Of a stretch of 64,000 nucleotides of DNA, positions 45,041-56,546 are shown piece after piece. The notes under the pieces are model-generated. The model was not told the origin of the DNA and searched no databases. It saw only the letters and a list, made by a program, of their open reading frames with translations. This DNA comes from Pogostemon cablin (lineage: Eukaryota; Streptophyta; Magnoliopsida; Lamiales; Lamiaceae), in contig CM042955.1 in NCBI GenBank assembly GCA_023678885.1, forward strand, positions 37,976,088-38,040,087, read 5' to 3'. Positions within the stretch are counted from its first letter, which is position 1. The number at the start of each line of letters is the position of its first letter. A program made the position numbers and the translations under genes.

Positions 45041-45745
45041 ATGGACTTAGACTTTGACAAGTATTGTCTGGTTACCAGCTCCTAGGTGTCATTCAAAAGT
45101 TGCAAATAGAAAACCATGTGGAAAGCCCAAATATGTAAACGAGGTTCGAAGCATCAACAAAGACTTAGATATTAAATTTAGTCACTACCAAAGTGAATCC
45201 TGTAGAGATTTTGGATCACAAAGAGTGAGTCGAAGATGTAATGAAGTGCAGAGGAGAGGGTCAATATATGAGAGTTCCAAAGAAGCGTGTTTATTTCACA
45301 AAAGTGATGCTGCTGTTGAGAGGAAAAAGATTGAGGTATCCCAAGGAACTGAATCTGCACTCTCTTTTGGAATAATTAATTCGTTGTGTATTTCGGATGA
45401 AGATAGCCTTCTAGAGGAAGATAACAGATCCTCATTAATGTCCCTTTCAAGCCAGGTAGATTTGTGCTCCTATGATTCCATGATCATGGATGAATCTGAA
45501 AAAGATGCAAACATCTCACAGGAAAAAGATCTAGCTGTCAATCTGCATGAGCCATTATCTAAGAGTATAGCTTTTACCCGTTCACAGGAAATATGCACGT
45601 TGTGATCCCTGCTGGAAACCATGGTTTGCCTGTTACTGAAAGTTGTGGCCCATCACCTTTACTGGATAGATGGAGGTTAGGTGGAGGATGTGATTGTGGT
45701 GGCTGGGACATGGCGTGCCCGCTTAATGTTTTAAGTGATTGACAA
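45041..45745 (+). pseudogene. DUF3527-domain protein gene, N-terminal part, frameshifted and truncated
   Basis: The start MDLDFDKYCLV (45041) and the next frame, LPAPRCHSKVANRKPCGKPK, are parts of the N-terminus of plant DUF3527 proteins, separated by a small deletion and frameshift near 45070. The second frame runs to 45605 (INKDLDIKFSHYQSESCRDF, YESSKEACLF). Another shift at 45595-45605 leads to IPAGNHGLPVTESCGPSPLL, DRWRLGGGCDCGGWDMACPL, the conserved family block, which ends in a stop at 45739-45741. The rest of the domain is absent. DUF3527 proteins are plant-specific and their function is unknown to me. Confidence 0.7.
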
Positions 45746-46700
45746 TCCCAACTATTCTTTCAGGTATTTTCCTGATTACCTCATGCCTTCACTGTAAATT
45801 TTGTTCGATCATTTTTTATTCATATCATATGATTCTATGATTAAGCCTAATCTCATATCTGATGCTTCGAATTGAAGGCTAACTTAACCTGCTTTCTCAT
45901 AGAAAAGAATCTAGTCTTGGATTTATCAGCTTCTTAACATGTTATGTTGTTGCACTATTTCAATGCTTTTGAATTCATGTCTTTAATTTCATCAAAAACC
46001 TCATCACATGCCTATTCGATGTAAGGTTTTTACCTCCTTTAACGAGTTCAATTTACACACGTGTGCTTAAAAACTTCTAAAAGGAGTTTTATACCTATAT
46101 ATCCATAATTATATCCACATCTGTCAATGAATGTATATCGGGAATAGTTAGTGAATGGAGTTGTAGTTGTTCCATAAATGAAAGTAAATCCATCTCTTAG
46201 CTAGCTTTCAATGTTTGAACTGTATTTTGTACTATTTAATTTATAATAAAAGTTGTGTATTCAAATTAGTTATTAAAACTGGCAGACCGGTCCATAAATG
46301 ATGTACACTCACAATACACCGATTGGCCGGAGTAGTTCCGTTCATGAATCATGACCACAATCTCATGGGTGGGCTTCTTTAATTAGTAAAGAGGTCTATG
46401 CATGACGGGATCCAATAAAATATATACTTTTATCGACCATTAACTATACTTTATCTATATAATACGCATACTTTAACATGTCAAGTATACTTCATGCATC
46501 ATTCATTATACTTTAAAAAAAATATACTTTAATAACCATTAAACATATACTTTATCTATATAAGTCTCACATAAATATCTAATAAGAGACTTTGTCTTTT
46601 TAATTATAATATTATAATGTAAGAAAAATTAAGGATAAATTGGTAATTTAAAGAGAAAATTAAATAAAATTATTGAGAATGACTAATTAAGTGTAAAATA
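45746..46700. other. Intergenic stretch after the DUF3527 pseudogene
   Basis: The first 150 bp may be former intron of the gene. No further DUF3527 exon was found. The rest is AT-rich with repeated ATACTTTATCTATATAA words at 46445 and 46548. Confidence 0.4.
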
Positions 46701-46910
46701 CTCCCCCATCCTTCACTAACATATTTATTTTCCATTTTGGGTAGTCCACTTTAAAGTATCTATTTTTTCATTTTTTAGCAAAAGGGTTCACACATGGCCA
46801 CCACCCTCAACTACTCTCCACAAATACAACTATTCACTTTATATAAAATATTAATACTTCTTAATCTACGTATAAAAACAAACAAATACATTTGCGATGC
46901 AAGGAGGGAG
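46701..46910. mobile_element. Stowaway-like MITE
   Basis: Begins CTCCCCCATCCTTCACTAAC, ends TTGCGATGCAAGGAGGGAG, with TA on both sides (46699-46700, 46911-46912). 210 bp, non-coding. Confidence 0.7.
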
Positions 46911-47223
46911 TAATAAATAAAGTTTTTTAAATTGATAAATAAAATGTAAAAATGAAGTAAGAGGTATAATATATATTTATTATTGAAGAAAAAACGGAGG
47001 GAGTTGTATGTTGCTACTTTAGAGTGTAAATATATTTCGATACCAATGAAAATGGAAAGCGTGCAGAATATTTTGAAACTTTATGGAGTAAAATATCATC
47101 TCAATTTAGTTAACTTTACACTACTTTAATTACAAAAAATGGATGAAATTTTTGTTTCAAAATTTTATTTAATTTAATACGGATTATTACCTATACATTT
47201 TTTTTTTAAAATTATAAAATATA

Positions 47224-47478
47224 CTCCATGTGTCGTGTTTGAACGCAAATGTTTACTTTTTGGACGGAGATTAAAAAGTATAGAATTTTAATGTGTTGTG
47301 AAGTGAAAGAAATAATAATATTTTAATATACGATGAATAGTTGTATTAGTGTTGTTTAGATCATTTATAGATATATTGATTATTTTATGTGGTCTCAATT
47401 ATTATAAAAGGAAATGCAAACTTTAAAATGAAACGTCCAAAATGAAAATGCGTAAGCATTATGGTGAGATGAAGGTAG
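47224..47478. mobile_element. Stowaway-like MITE, diverged
   Basis: CTCCATGTGTCGTGTTTGAA at the left and GGTGAGATGAAGGTAG at the right are weak inverted ends next to TA. The internal TTGGACGGAGATTAAAAAGTA is shared with the other MITEs here. Confidence 0.55.
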
Positions 47479-47516
47479 TATTCATTTACTTTGTTCAAGT
47501 AGATTATTAAATACTC

Positions 47517-47890
47517 CCTCCATCCCAGATTTATAATCTGTGCTGGAATTGTAGATACAGAATTTAAGAAAAAATTTTAACCAATTTTATTGACTTATTA
47601 GGGATATTGTGGTATTTTTTAGTTAATAAGTAAATTGTAAAGTATGTTATTTGTGTTGCGTGAGATATGTATTTGAAATTAAAATAACTTTTGAGGGTAT
47701 TGGTTAATGTGAAGTTTTATTTTTTGAATAGTGAAGATACGTGTGAGATTGATGAAAATAAAAAGTGTGAAAATAAGTGTGGAACAGAAAGAATATTATA
47801 TTTTACGTGAGTACTTGTATTAGTAATTGTAACCGTATATTAAAATATATATTATATTTTATGCATTGTTGGGTAATTGTATCTGTAAAG
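47517..47890. mobile_element. Possible further Stowaway-like MITE (left end only)
   Basis: CTCCCTCCATCCCAGATTTA at 47515 is the typical left end. No matching right end was found before the next MITE start at 47895, so it may be truncated. Confidence 0.4.
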
Positions 47891-47894
47891 TATA

Positions 47895-48945
47895 CTCCCT
47901 CCGTCCAGAGACGGCCTTGGGATGGTGCCGGAGGTGCCGCCGCATAGGCCCCACCCGATGAGGGCCCCAAAATTTTTTTCTATTATCTATATATAGATTG
48001 AAAATATGTATATAAATACCTAATGTCTTAATTGAAATCACTTTATTATCTTTTTCGCATTCACTATGTTTGAGTTTTTCCGCGCAGAATATCCTATGAC
48101 ATTTTGATATGATATATCATTTGCATCTCTTTATAGATTGACACGTGACATGAATGAAAAATCTAATCCATTTGTCTATGGAGTTTATACGTTAAGTTAA
48201 AATATATTTTATTTTTTTTCTCATACGTGTCACTTATCAAACAGAATGACACAGAAAGTTTCACATCAAAGTATCACAATTTTCTTTTTATTTCTATTTT
48301 TTAAAAATTTCATTTGTTATAGTTGGAAGTTGTAAATTTAACATAAATATTTAACTTTATTTGATAAGTTACTTATAAAATTTTTTATTTCTTTTAATTT
48401 TTCACACCATCCTTCTTCTTCTATCATTCTTTTTTTAATCTTTTTAAATTACTTTTTATATGAAAATTGTTAATAAAAAGCTGTATGATATTTTATTAAA
48501 AAATATTTAACTTTATTTTAATTAATAAGTTAATTAATTGTATTTAATGTGAAATTTTCTTATTATAATTATATATTGTATTTTATATATTTAACAAATA
48601 TAATTATATAAATATTTCAATTTTATTTATTTTATGTTTTTTTAGAATAATAAAAGGCCTAATTTTTTTTTCCACAAGGCCCATGAAATTAATGGGTCGT
48701 CCCTGCCTCTGTTCTCTTGAAAATTATGTTTATTTTTTCCACATAGATTAATGGGTATAATAATTTAATGTGCAGTAAAATGAGAAAAATAATTTTTTTA
48801 ATGTATAATGAGAAGTTGTATTAATGTTGAGTATGCAATTTATGTATATACTAGGTTGTGTATAGTAATATTTTGTAATGGGTCAAATTAATTAAAAAAA
48901 GAATATTTTATATCGGTAAGAACGAAAATTAAAATATATATAGAG
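47895..48945. mobile_element. Stowaway-like MITE split by a second hAT element
   Basis: The left end CTCCCTCCGTC (47895-47905) meets the hAT element; MITE-like sequence resumes at 48714 (CTCTTGAAAATTATGTTTAT) and fades near 48945. The resumed part matches the inner sequence order of other MITEs (a run like ATAATTTAATGTGCAGTAAA, then AGTTGTATTAATGTT). The right limit is approximate. Confidence 0.55.
47906..48705. mobile_element. Non-autonomous hAT element, same family as 35935-37248
   Basis: Begins CAGAGACGGCCTTGGG and ends GGGTCGTCCCTG. Flanks CCTCCGTC (47898-47905) and CCTCTGTT (48706-48713) match at 6 of 8 positions with two C-to-T changes, consistent with an old 8-bp duplication. The left 50 bp (GGTGCCGGAGGTGCCGCCGC and on to GGCCCC) match the complement of the right end of the other hAT element. 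The 800-bp body has no transposase. Confidence 0.75.
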
Positions 48946-49377
48946 GAAATATACTACATCGGATAGTTTGTGTCCCCTTCATTTTATTTGTGTATATTAA
49001 ATCTATTTTTTTGAGTGAACCATTAAACCGATTCATCTATTAAGGCTCCCATAATTGCCAGTTTGCCACAGTTCGATCTCCAGTTATAACAATAAACGAT
49101 TTACTAATTTTTTTTTTTTTTTAATGAGTAAATCTTGGCATTTCACACCATCTATATCTTCTGATTCGTCGGAGGAAGCCCTCGCATCCTGATTTACCAT
49201 AAAACTACTTCTGAGAATGAAGAACTAAAAATAATTTCTCTATCAATTAATTAAAGCTTGCAAAATCCAAATTAAAGTTCGAGCCTTTTTCATCATTTTT
49301 CTGGGTTTTCTAAAAAAAGCTGGAATTTACTTGTATGTTTTCAGTATACTCTAGACAGAAAAAAAACCAGCTAAAAT
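48946..49377. other. Upstream region of the bHLH gene
   Basis: AT-rich, with a long T-run at 49109-49122. CTATATCTTCTG near 49151 is a weak TATA-like site about 225 bp before the start codon. No other promoter element could be supported. Confidence 0.4.
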
Positions 49378-52300
49378 ATGGCTACTGCGAGAGTGCCAGA
49401 GAATCTGAAAAAGGAGCTTGCTTTTGCGGTTAGAAGCATTCAATGGAGCTATGCAATTTTCTGGTCTATTTCTGAGAAACAAACAGGGTAAGTTTTCCAT
49501 CTTAACTCCAAAATGAATTCAGAATACACATCCCAAAACTGGGTTTCCTTTGAGAAACTTCTTGATTTGATGGTGTAATGATATTTAAGCTTAAGAACAA
49601 GATTTGTTTCTTTAGCTAAACCTTTACCAGTTGACTATTTAGAAAATCCACCGTCAATGCAGATTATTCGCATGTCTATCTGATTTCCATGGGCCCGTTG
49701 TATTAGGACTTGCTCTCTGTCTTTATTGAATTTGTACTAAATCTCTAAGATTGGATGGTACATTTTTTGGATCAAGAAAACATATTCCAAAGAATCAGTA
49801 ATGTATATGCATCCTAGTAAAGAATTTTTCCTCAGCGTTGACTAATCCATGTTCTAGAACAAGAATTTCTGCTGTATTTTCTTGAACTAGTGCAGCTTTC
49901 TGATATGTTTATGGGTGAGTTCAGGGGGATATGGTTGTCATGCTCACAATGTTTCAGTGTAATAATTTCTTTAGGGTTTTGGAATGGGGTGATGGATACT
50001 ATAATGGAGATATTAAAACAAGAGAAACAGTTCAAGCGGTCGAGTTGAATGCAGATCATCTGGGGTTGCAGAGAACCGATCAGCTCAGGGAACTGTATGA
50101 ATCTCTATTACAAGGTGAAGCCACCCCACAACCTAAGAGGCCTACAGCTGCATTGTCTCCCGAAGATCTCACTGATGCAGAGTGGTATTTCTTGGTCTGC
50201 ATGTCCTTCGTGTTCAATTTTGGACAAGGGTAATTCTCTCAATTGAAGAAAACCCCTTTCTAACTCTGTTCTCATTACCAAGTTTTTCTACTTTGAGTCA
50301 GAGTGACCTATTATAGTGTAATCTGCTATTTGTTGTTTGCTAGAATCTTTAGTTTTATCACTAGTTTGTTTGTAGCTGTGTGATTTCCTTTGAATTGCAA
50401 TTAGAGCTGGTGTGTGCTTTTGTTTTCATGTGCTGTTTTTCCTTGACTGTTGTTACTTCACCGAGTTTGTATGTATGCTTGTTTTGTTAAGTGGTAGAAA
50501 GAAAAAAATGACTCACCATGCTGAATGATTGGGGATTTAAGGTTGCCAGGAAGGACATTTGCAAAAAATGAAATGATCTGGCTGTGCAATGCTCACAATG
50601 CCGACACCAAAGTTTTCTCTTGTTCTTTACTCGCTAAGGCAAGTGAAACAGCTTCGATTTTATCAGCGTTGTGTAATGTATGTGAATGTGCACTCTGATG
50701 AATTAATTAGAAAGTTTTCTAACCGCTTGTTGCTTCTCATATGCTCATCAATTGTTCTCACTACTGGACTTCCATTGCTGCATCTAGAGTGCGTCATTTC
50801 AGGTACTATTACTTGTTCATGAACCGAAAACCTTTCACATTTTTAACCTTGACATCACATGTTTTTGAAAGAGGGCTTTGTTTAAAAGACTCTGTTTTTA
50901 ACTTGCAGACAGTGGTGTGCTTTCCGCATTTGGGAGGTGTACTTGAGCTCGGAACGACTGAACTGGTATGCGCACTTGTCCAGCTAAAATGGTTCCCACT
51001 TGTACACTGATGTTTTTGTCATTACAAACCTATTTAATTTGCTTTCTTAAAGGTTCCAGAGGATCTGAATCTGATTCAGCATGTTAAAACATCATTCTTG
51101 GAGAGTTCTTTGGATAGTGTTACAAAGATTCCCTACCATGGCTATAATGCTACCACAGAAACCAATAACCTCATCTATGAAGTGCTTGATTATCCTAATA
51201 TTCCTGAAAACAATCTTAATCGAAATTTAATGGAATCTTGTTCTCCCAATAACAATTCAGATGATTTTGCAGACAATCTACTGAGAGACGAATCAAATTT
51301 AGGAGAAGAAATCAGTAATGGTCCCAACAATTCTCTGAGTTCCAGTGATTGTGTATCTCAAACTCATGGAAATTCGGAGTTTAATGTACCATTTTTAGAT
51401 GGAAAGAAAGCAACTGATAATTGTGTGCAAGATGGTCAAGAATGCAACCAGCAAAATCATGCTTCGTCTTGCTTAAAGGGCGAAGATGTTCATTATCAGA
51501 CTGTACTTACCAGTCTTTTGAAGAGTTCACACCAGTTGAGTCTGGGCTCTTGCAGGAACGGCAACAGAGAATCGAGCTTTACTAGTTGGAATGACAGAAG
51601 ATTGTGTAGCCATTTGCCCCAAACTGCATCTCCACAATGGTTATTAAAGAAAGTACTCTTTGAGGTAGCTAGAATGCATGAAGATTTCTGGATCAAATCT
51701 GCTCAACAGAACTGCAAAAAAGATGACCTATCTAAACGAGAAGTTGATGAAGATAGAAACCATGTCTTGTCTGAGAGGAAACGGCGAGAGAAAATGAATG
51801 AGAGATTCACAGTTCTTGGATCATTAGTTCCTTCTGGTGGAAAGGTGCCTAATGTTTAATTTTAAGATTAGCCTCTAATGAAACACATTTATGAATTAAA
51901 GAAGATTTACTGTGTTTCTATTGCAGGTTGACAAAGTATCAATACTTGATCATACGATAGAGTATCTGAGTGAGCTTGAGAGAAAGATCGAAGAGCTTGA
52001 ATCTTACAAAGAAGCAACGGAGCTAGAGTCAACAAGACAAGGTAAACCTCGTGATGCCATTGAAAGGACCTCTGACAATTATGGCCAGAAGAAAATTGAA
52101 AACTTCAAAAAACTACTCTTGAACAAGAGAAAACCTTGTGATGCCGAAAAAATGGGAGCTGATAATAAACGAGTGCACTTGAGCTCTTCGGTAGACACTA
52201 TAACTGTCAGTGTCAATGACAAGGATGTTCTGATCGAAGTGAGATGTTTGTGGAGGGAGTCAGTGTTGGTTGAAGTGATGGAAGTTTTAACCAAACTACA

Positions 52301-52744
52301 TTTGCAGTCGCAAATGGTTCAATCTTCCAACACTGATGAAATTCTCTCCTTGTCTATCAAAGCCAAGGTTTGTCCTCGTCATTAACATGTGATTATCTGC
52401 ATTTCAAACTGCACTTGTCAGTTCATGATAATGTGGTTGAAACTTTTTCAACAGTGTACATGTTATATTTGCTGCACTGCTCGTTGTGAACGAGTAACGA
52501 CATGGTGACTTTAACATGTGATTATTGGCATTTCAAACTGCACTTATAAGTTCATGATAATTCGGTTGAAACTTTTCGAGAATGTGTTGTATTTGCTGCA
52601 TAGCATCGTTGTGAACGAGTAACGACGTGGTTGCTTTTCTGATTTTAACGGCAGTTCTTATGTAATTTACAGCGCAAGGGAGGTAAAAGTGCATCAGCTG
52701 GTGCAATCAAGCAAGTTCTAGAGAAAGTTATCAGCAAATGTTGA
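49378..52744 (+). CDS. bHLH transcription factor of the GL3/EGL3/Delila type (subgroup IIIf)
   Basis: Eight exons: 49378-49487, 49975-50229, 50542-50638, 50788-50802, 50909-50965, 51053-51844, 51927-52367, 52673-52744; 612 codons plus TGA, all phases agree. The N-terminal MYB-interacting region has SIQWSYAIFWSISEKQTGV, LEWGDGYYNGDIKTRETVQ and LTDAEWYFLVCMSFVFNFGQ. The bHLH spans about residues 414-468, with HVLSERKRREKMNERF (H-E-R pattern for G-box binding) and VDKVSILDHTIEYLSELERK. An ACT-like dimerisation domain is at about 531-610 (TITVSVNDKDVLIEVRC). Such proteins act in the nucleus with R2R3-MYB and WD40 partners to control anthocyanins and epidermal cells such as trichomes. Intron 3 is GC-AG, and exon 4 is a 15-nt microexon (SASFQ). 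No breaks were seen; no closer symbol is justified. Confidence 0.9.
50639..50787 (+). other. GC-AG intron of the bHLH gene
   Basis: The donor AAG|GCAAGTG is the strong context typical of GC donors, and the acceptor is CATCTAG. Both phases are 0. The alternative, a GT donor nearby, would not keep the conserved LLAK-SASxQ-TVVCFP order of the family. Confidence 0.8.
50788..50802 (+). other. 15-nt microexon of the bHLH gene
   Basis: AGTGCGTCATTTCAG encodes SASFQ, between CTAG and GTACTA. It restores the family sequence LLAK-SASIQ-TVVCFP between exons 3 and 5. Gene finders often miss exons this short. Confidence 0.8.
52382..52635. repeat. 129-bp tandem duplication in the last intron of the bHLH gene
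   Basis: TTAACATGTGATTAT...TGCATTTCAAACTGCACTT...GTTGTGAACGAGTAACGAC occurs at 52382-52510 and again at 52511-52635, with scattered differences. Copy 1 covers the first bases after the exon-7 donor; the real acceptor at 52671-52672 lies beyond copy 2. Confidence 0.85.
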
Positions 52745-53579
52745 AGATCATGCTGACAAATTTGAATGTATTGTTATCTTTTGTGTAAAAATAGTATTAA
52801 CAACTTCAATGTGTAGTTTGCAGGGAGTTTCCTAGTATAGTCCATGGAACTAATATTTTGTCTGGGTTAACGTAGAATCGAGTTTCATAGCTTAAGACTT
52901 GTAATATATTTATTTAGGTTCTTTTAATTTTTAGTCAAATTGTAATATTGTTTGTTTGTTGGAATAATAAAATGGGAGAAATGGTCCAAATCGGAATATT
53001 GATGGGAAGACTGTCCAATTTTATCATCAATTAAAAGAATTTAAGTCGACAATATTTGTTGTAAACAATAGTGAGGATTGGAGGGTAATGAATTGGATTA
53101 GTTGGTTAAGTTTGTGCAAGATAGTCAATTACACAAGATAGGTAAGAATCAACAAATTTAACAAGCTCAAAAATCTGGTCGTGTAGCTCTGTTTTTGGCG
53201 GTTTCTTTGAGGTTTTAACGGACTATTTCAATTCGTTTATCAACTTAGAATCATAGCTGAGATTCCAGACTTTCCATTAGTGTGTAAAACGGTTATTTTG
53301 CAAGTTGTTTATAAGCTCAAAACAGCTCACGTTAAAGGCAGTTGATCATAATTTTCTGGTTCACATTTTTCATTATTTTATCAAATTTGATGTACTTTAT
53401 CTATTTTTTGTGTGATTCGTTCCCTTGTAATCTATCTATAGTAAAGAAGCTCATACATCCTAAAATTGGATGTTGATCTTATGATTGAACTACTATAATT
53501 TGATGAAATCTTGTTACTTTTCTTTCAATATATCTTAAGATGGTCATTCAGAGAAAAATTAGACATTAAGTAACCATTA
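52745..53579. other. 3' flank of the bHLH gene
   Basis: No gene. AATAATAAAATGG at about 52962 could serve as a polyadenylation signal about 220 bp after the stop codon. The truncated Copia LTR begins at 53580. Confidence 0.4.
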
Positions 53580-53968
53580 AATAATCAGCTGCAAAACTAG
53601 CAGAAGAAGAAAATGAATGTAGCTATCTATCTACCATGCTTAGTGTGTGAGCCTTTTATGTTGATTCCCTCCACATAACTGACTGCCATGTGCACCAATG
53701 AATGATCACACCTCACGTGCTTACTGGCCATCCAACTGAAAGGATCACATGCTCACAACTAACCAAGTAACAGCTGCTAACAAACAAAAACTGATCCATC
53801 CTTCACATGTGATCACAAACTGACGTGTTAACTTGTAGTTGTTCAAACTGACTTAATATCACGTGTATAACTCATGCATCACGTTCATTAAGTTCTTCAG
53901 ACCCTTAGCTTCACAGTAACACCTCATGCTCACAAGATGGATCAAAATTTACACACTATTCTTCAACA
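53580..53968 (-). repeat. Truncated 3' LTR of the 53.6-58.7 kb Copia
   Basis: 389 bp ending in ATTCTTCAACA, equal to the last 389 bp of the right LTR on the map strand. The join to unrelated sequence at 53579/53580 marks a deletion or an illegitimate recombination. Confidence 0.8.
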
Positions 53969-54062
53969 TACTCCACCTTAAATCATGTATCCATCTTCAA
54001 ACATGATTGCTATCTTCCCCCACTTCTTACTGCTCTTATTGAGCAGTACTCCAGACTTCAGT

Positions 54063-55377
54063 TCACATCCCAACTAAGCCTAAGCTTAGTTCAAATTTAG
54101 AACTAGGCAAGGCCTTAGTTAAACAATCAGCAGGATTGACTGAGGTGTCAATCTTACACACCTTCACAGCTCCACTTTCAATAAGATCTCTTACAAAATA
54201 CATCTTGACATCAATGTGCTTTGTTCTCTCATGATAAACCTGGTGCTTTGCCAAGTGAATGGCACTCTGGTTATCATAGAACACCTTCACTGTTTCTTGC
54301 TTTACACCAAGCTCTTCCAACATACCACTAATCCATATACCTTCCTTAATATGGATTCAGCTTCAGTTGTGGACAATGCTGCAATGGATTGATGGCTGGC
54401 CTTCCAATTTATGACAGTCCCATAAAGAGTGAAAATGTAACCTGTTAATGACTTTCTAGTATCTATATTTGCAGCAAAATCTGCATCACCATAACCACAT
54501 AGCATTTCACTGTCTTGGTTGCTTTTCTGAACTTTAATCCCCTACTGATAGTGCCTTTTATATACTTCATGGCCCATTTTGTTGCTTCCTAATGCGGTTT
54601 ACCAGGAGATCCCATGAACCTACTTAAAACACTTAGTGTAAAAGCCATGTCTGGCCTACAGCAGATCATGCAATACATTAGACTTCCTACTGCACTAGCA
54701 TAGGGAGTCTTGTCCATTTCAACAGCTTTTTTTATAGACTGTGGGCCCTGCTGTAAAGTCAACTTTATACCTTGTTTAAACGGAGTAGTGACTGTCTTAC
54801 AGTCATCCATATTATATCTCTTCATCACCTTTAACAAATAAGCTTCTTGGTTGAGCATTAAGGTTTCACTGATCCTGTTTCTATCAATTGACATTCCAAG
54901 GATCGTCTTGGCTTTCCCAAGATCCTTCATGTCAAATTCAGCTTCCAACATCCTTTTCACTTTCAGAATACCATCTATTGTATGACTAGCTAATAGCATA
55001 TTATCAACATACAATAAAAGATATGTGAATAGACCACCTTCCTCCATATAGTATACACAACTATCATGTAAGCTTCTCTGGAATCCACACTTAACTATAT
55101 ACTCATCAAATCTCAAGTACCATTGTCTTGGACTTTGCTTAAGACCATAGAGTGATCTTTTAAGTAAACAAGCTTTGGAACTTGAGCTCTGAAGTTCAAT
55201 GCCTTCTGGTATGGTCATGTATATTTGCTCTTCTAACTCCCCATGTAAAAAAGTTGTTGTAACATCCATTTGATGAAGCTCAAGATTACATTGTGTAACT
55301 AATGAGAGAATGATCCTTATAGAGCAATGTTTAACTACAGGTGAGAATATCTCATTGTAGTCAATATCTTCCTTCTG
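54063..55377 (-). pseudogene. TNT1-like Copia (minus): reverse transcriptase and RNase H
   Basis: RT reads DVTTTFLHGELEEQIYMTIP, SLYGLKQSPRQWYLRFDEYI and then LLLYVDNMLLASH: the catalytic YVDD has become YVDN (55000-55011), a change that would abolish polymerase activity. After stops near 54590 and 54320 RNase H follows with YGDADFAANIDTRKSLTGYI, STTEAES, VFYDNQSAIHLAKHQVYHER and IDVKMYFVRDL, ending at 54063. Confidence 0.85.
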
Positions 55378-56546
55378 TTAAAATCCCCTTGCTACTAATC
55401 TTGCCTTGAATCTAGGTTTTTCCCCTTCAACTGTAGATGGTTTCTTTCTGAAAATCCATTTACAACTTACTAATTTATGCTGATTTGGCTTCTCCACTAT
55501 ATCCCATGTGTGATTCTTATCCAGGGATAAGAGCTCTTCTCGTATGGCCATTATCCACTGACCACTATCAACACTAGTTATAGCTTCCTTGTAATTCCTA
55601 GGTTCAAGAGATTCAACTTCAGAGGCAGTATACAAGGCATAGGAAACAAGATCAGCTTGGATGTATCTGGCAGGTGGTATTATCTCTCTTCTTTGCCTAT
55701 CTCTGGCAAGATGATAAGTGTTTTGCTCTTCTTTGTTACTGTCACCACCACTTGCTGCCTTGTAAGGCTCCACCTGAGGCTCAACACCTTGATCAGAACC
55801 TTCTACAGCTTTGATTTTCTCCAATAGTGGCATCCTTCCTTCATCAAAAGTGACATCCCTACTGACTAGAATCTTCTGTTGTTCTGGACACCACAGTTTA
55901 TATCCCTTTACCCCAGGTGGATAACCAACTAGTACACATTTTAAAGCTCTTAGTTCCAACTTTCCTTGCTTTATACGAGAATAAACAAGATAACCTATTA
56001 CCTTCAAATTACTGTAATCTACAGGTTTACCACTCCAAGCTTCCTCTGGAGTTTTGAAGTTCAGTGGAGAGGATGGACATCTATTTATGAGAAAAGTTAC
56101 TGTAGTAACTAATTCCCCCCAAAAACTCTTTGGAAATCCTCCACTACTGGTCATACACCTAACTCTTTCCAGAATAGTCTGATTCATTCTCTCTGTTGTT
56201 CCATTTTATTGTGTAGTTAATGGAACAGTTCTATGTCTTTTAATTCCTCTATCCTTACAAAACTGATTGAACTCATCTGACAGATATTCCAAGCCATTAT
56301 CAGTCCTTAAGTACTTCAGTATCTTATCAGTTTGGTTTTCAACCTCAACCAGCCACTCTTTGAATTAGTGAAAGCTTCATCTTTGGACTTCAGTATATAA
56401 ATCCACACTTTTCTTGAATAATCATCTATGAAGGAGATGAAGTATTTTCCACCTCCTTTTGTAATGTTCTTGGCAGCCCCCCACAGATCAGAATGGACAT
56501 AATTCATCACAGATGAGGAACTATGTTCTCCAACACAAAATTTTAA
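55378..56546 (-). pseudogene. TNT1-like Copia (minus): integrase and start of RT
   Basis: Integrase core: YVHSDLWGAAKNITKGGGKY and FISFIDDYSRKVWIYILKSK (56316-56510), then after stops MNQTILERVRCMTSSGGFPK and FWGELVTTVTFLINRCPSSP (from 56187), VSRDVTFDEGRMPL, and LVSCKWIFRKKPS. It ends at a stop at 55378 just after ARLVARGF. The stop near 56208 falls in the QQNGVAER-type block. Confidence 0.85.

Noticed and set aside
51845..51859. Reading exon 6 of the bHLH gene on to the TAA at 51859
   Set aside because: It would truncate the bHLH after the first helix. Splicing at 51844/51927 restores GGK-VDKVSILD as in the family.
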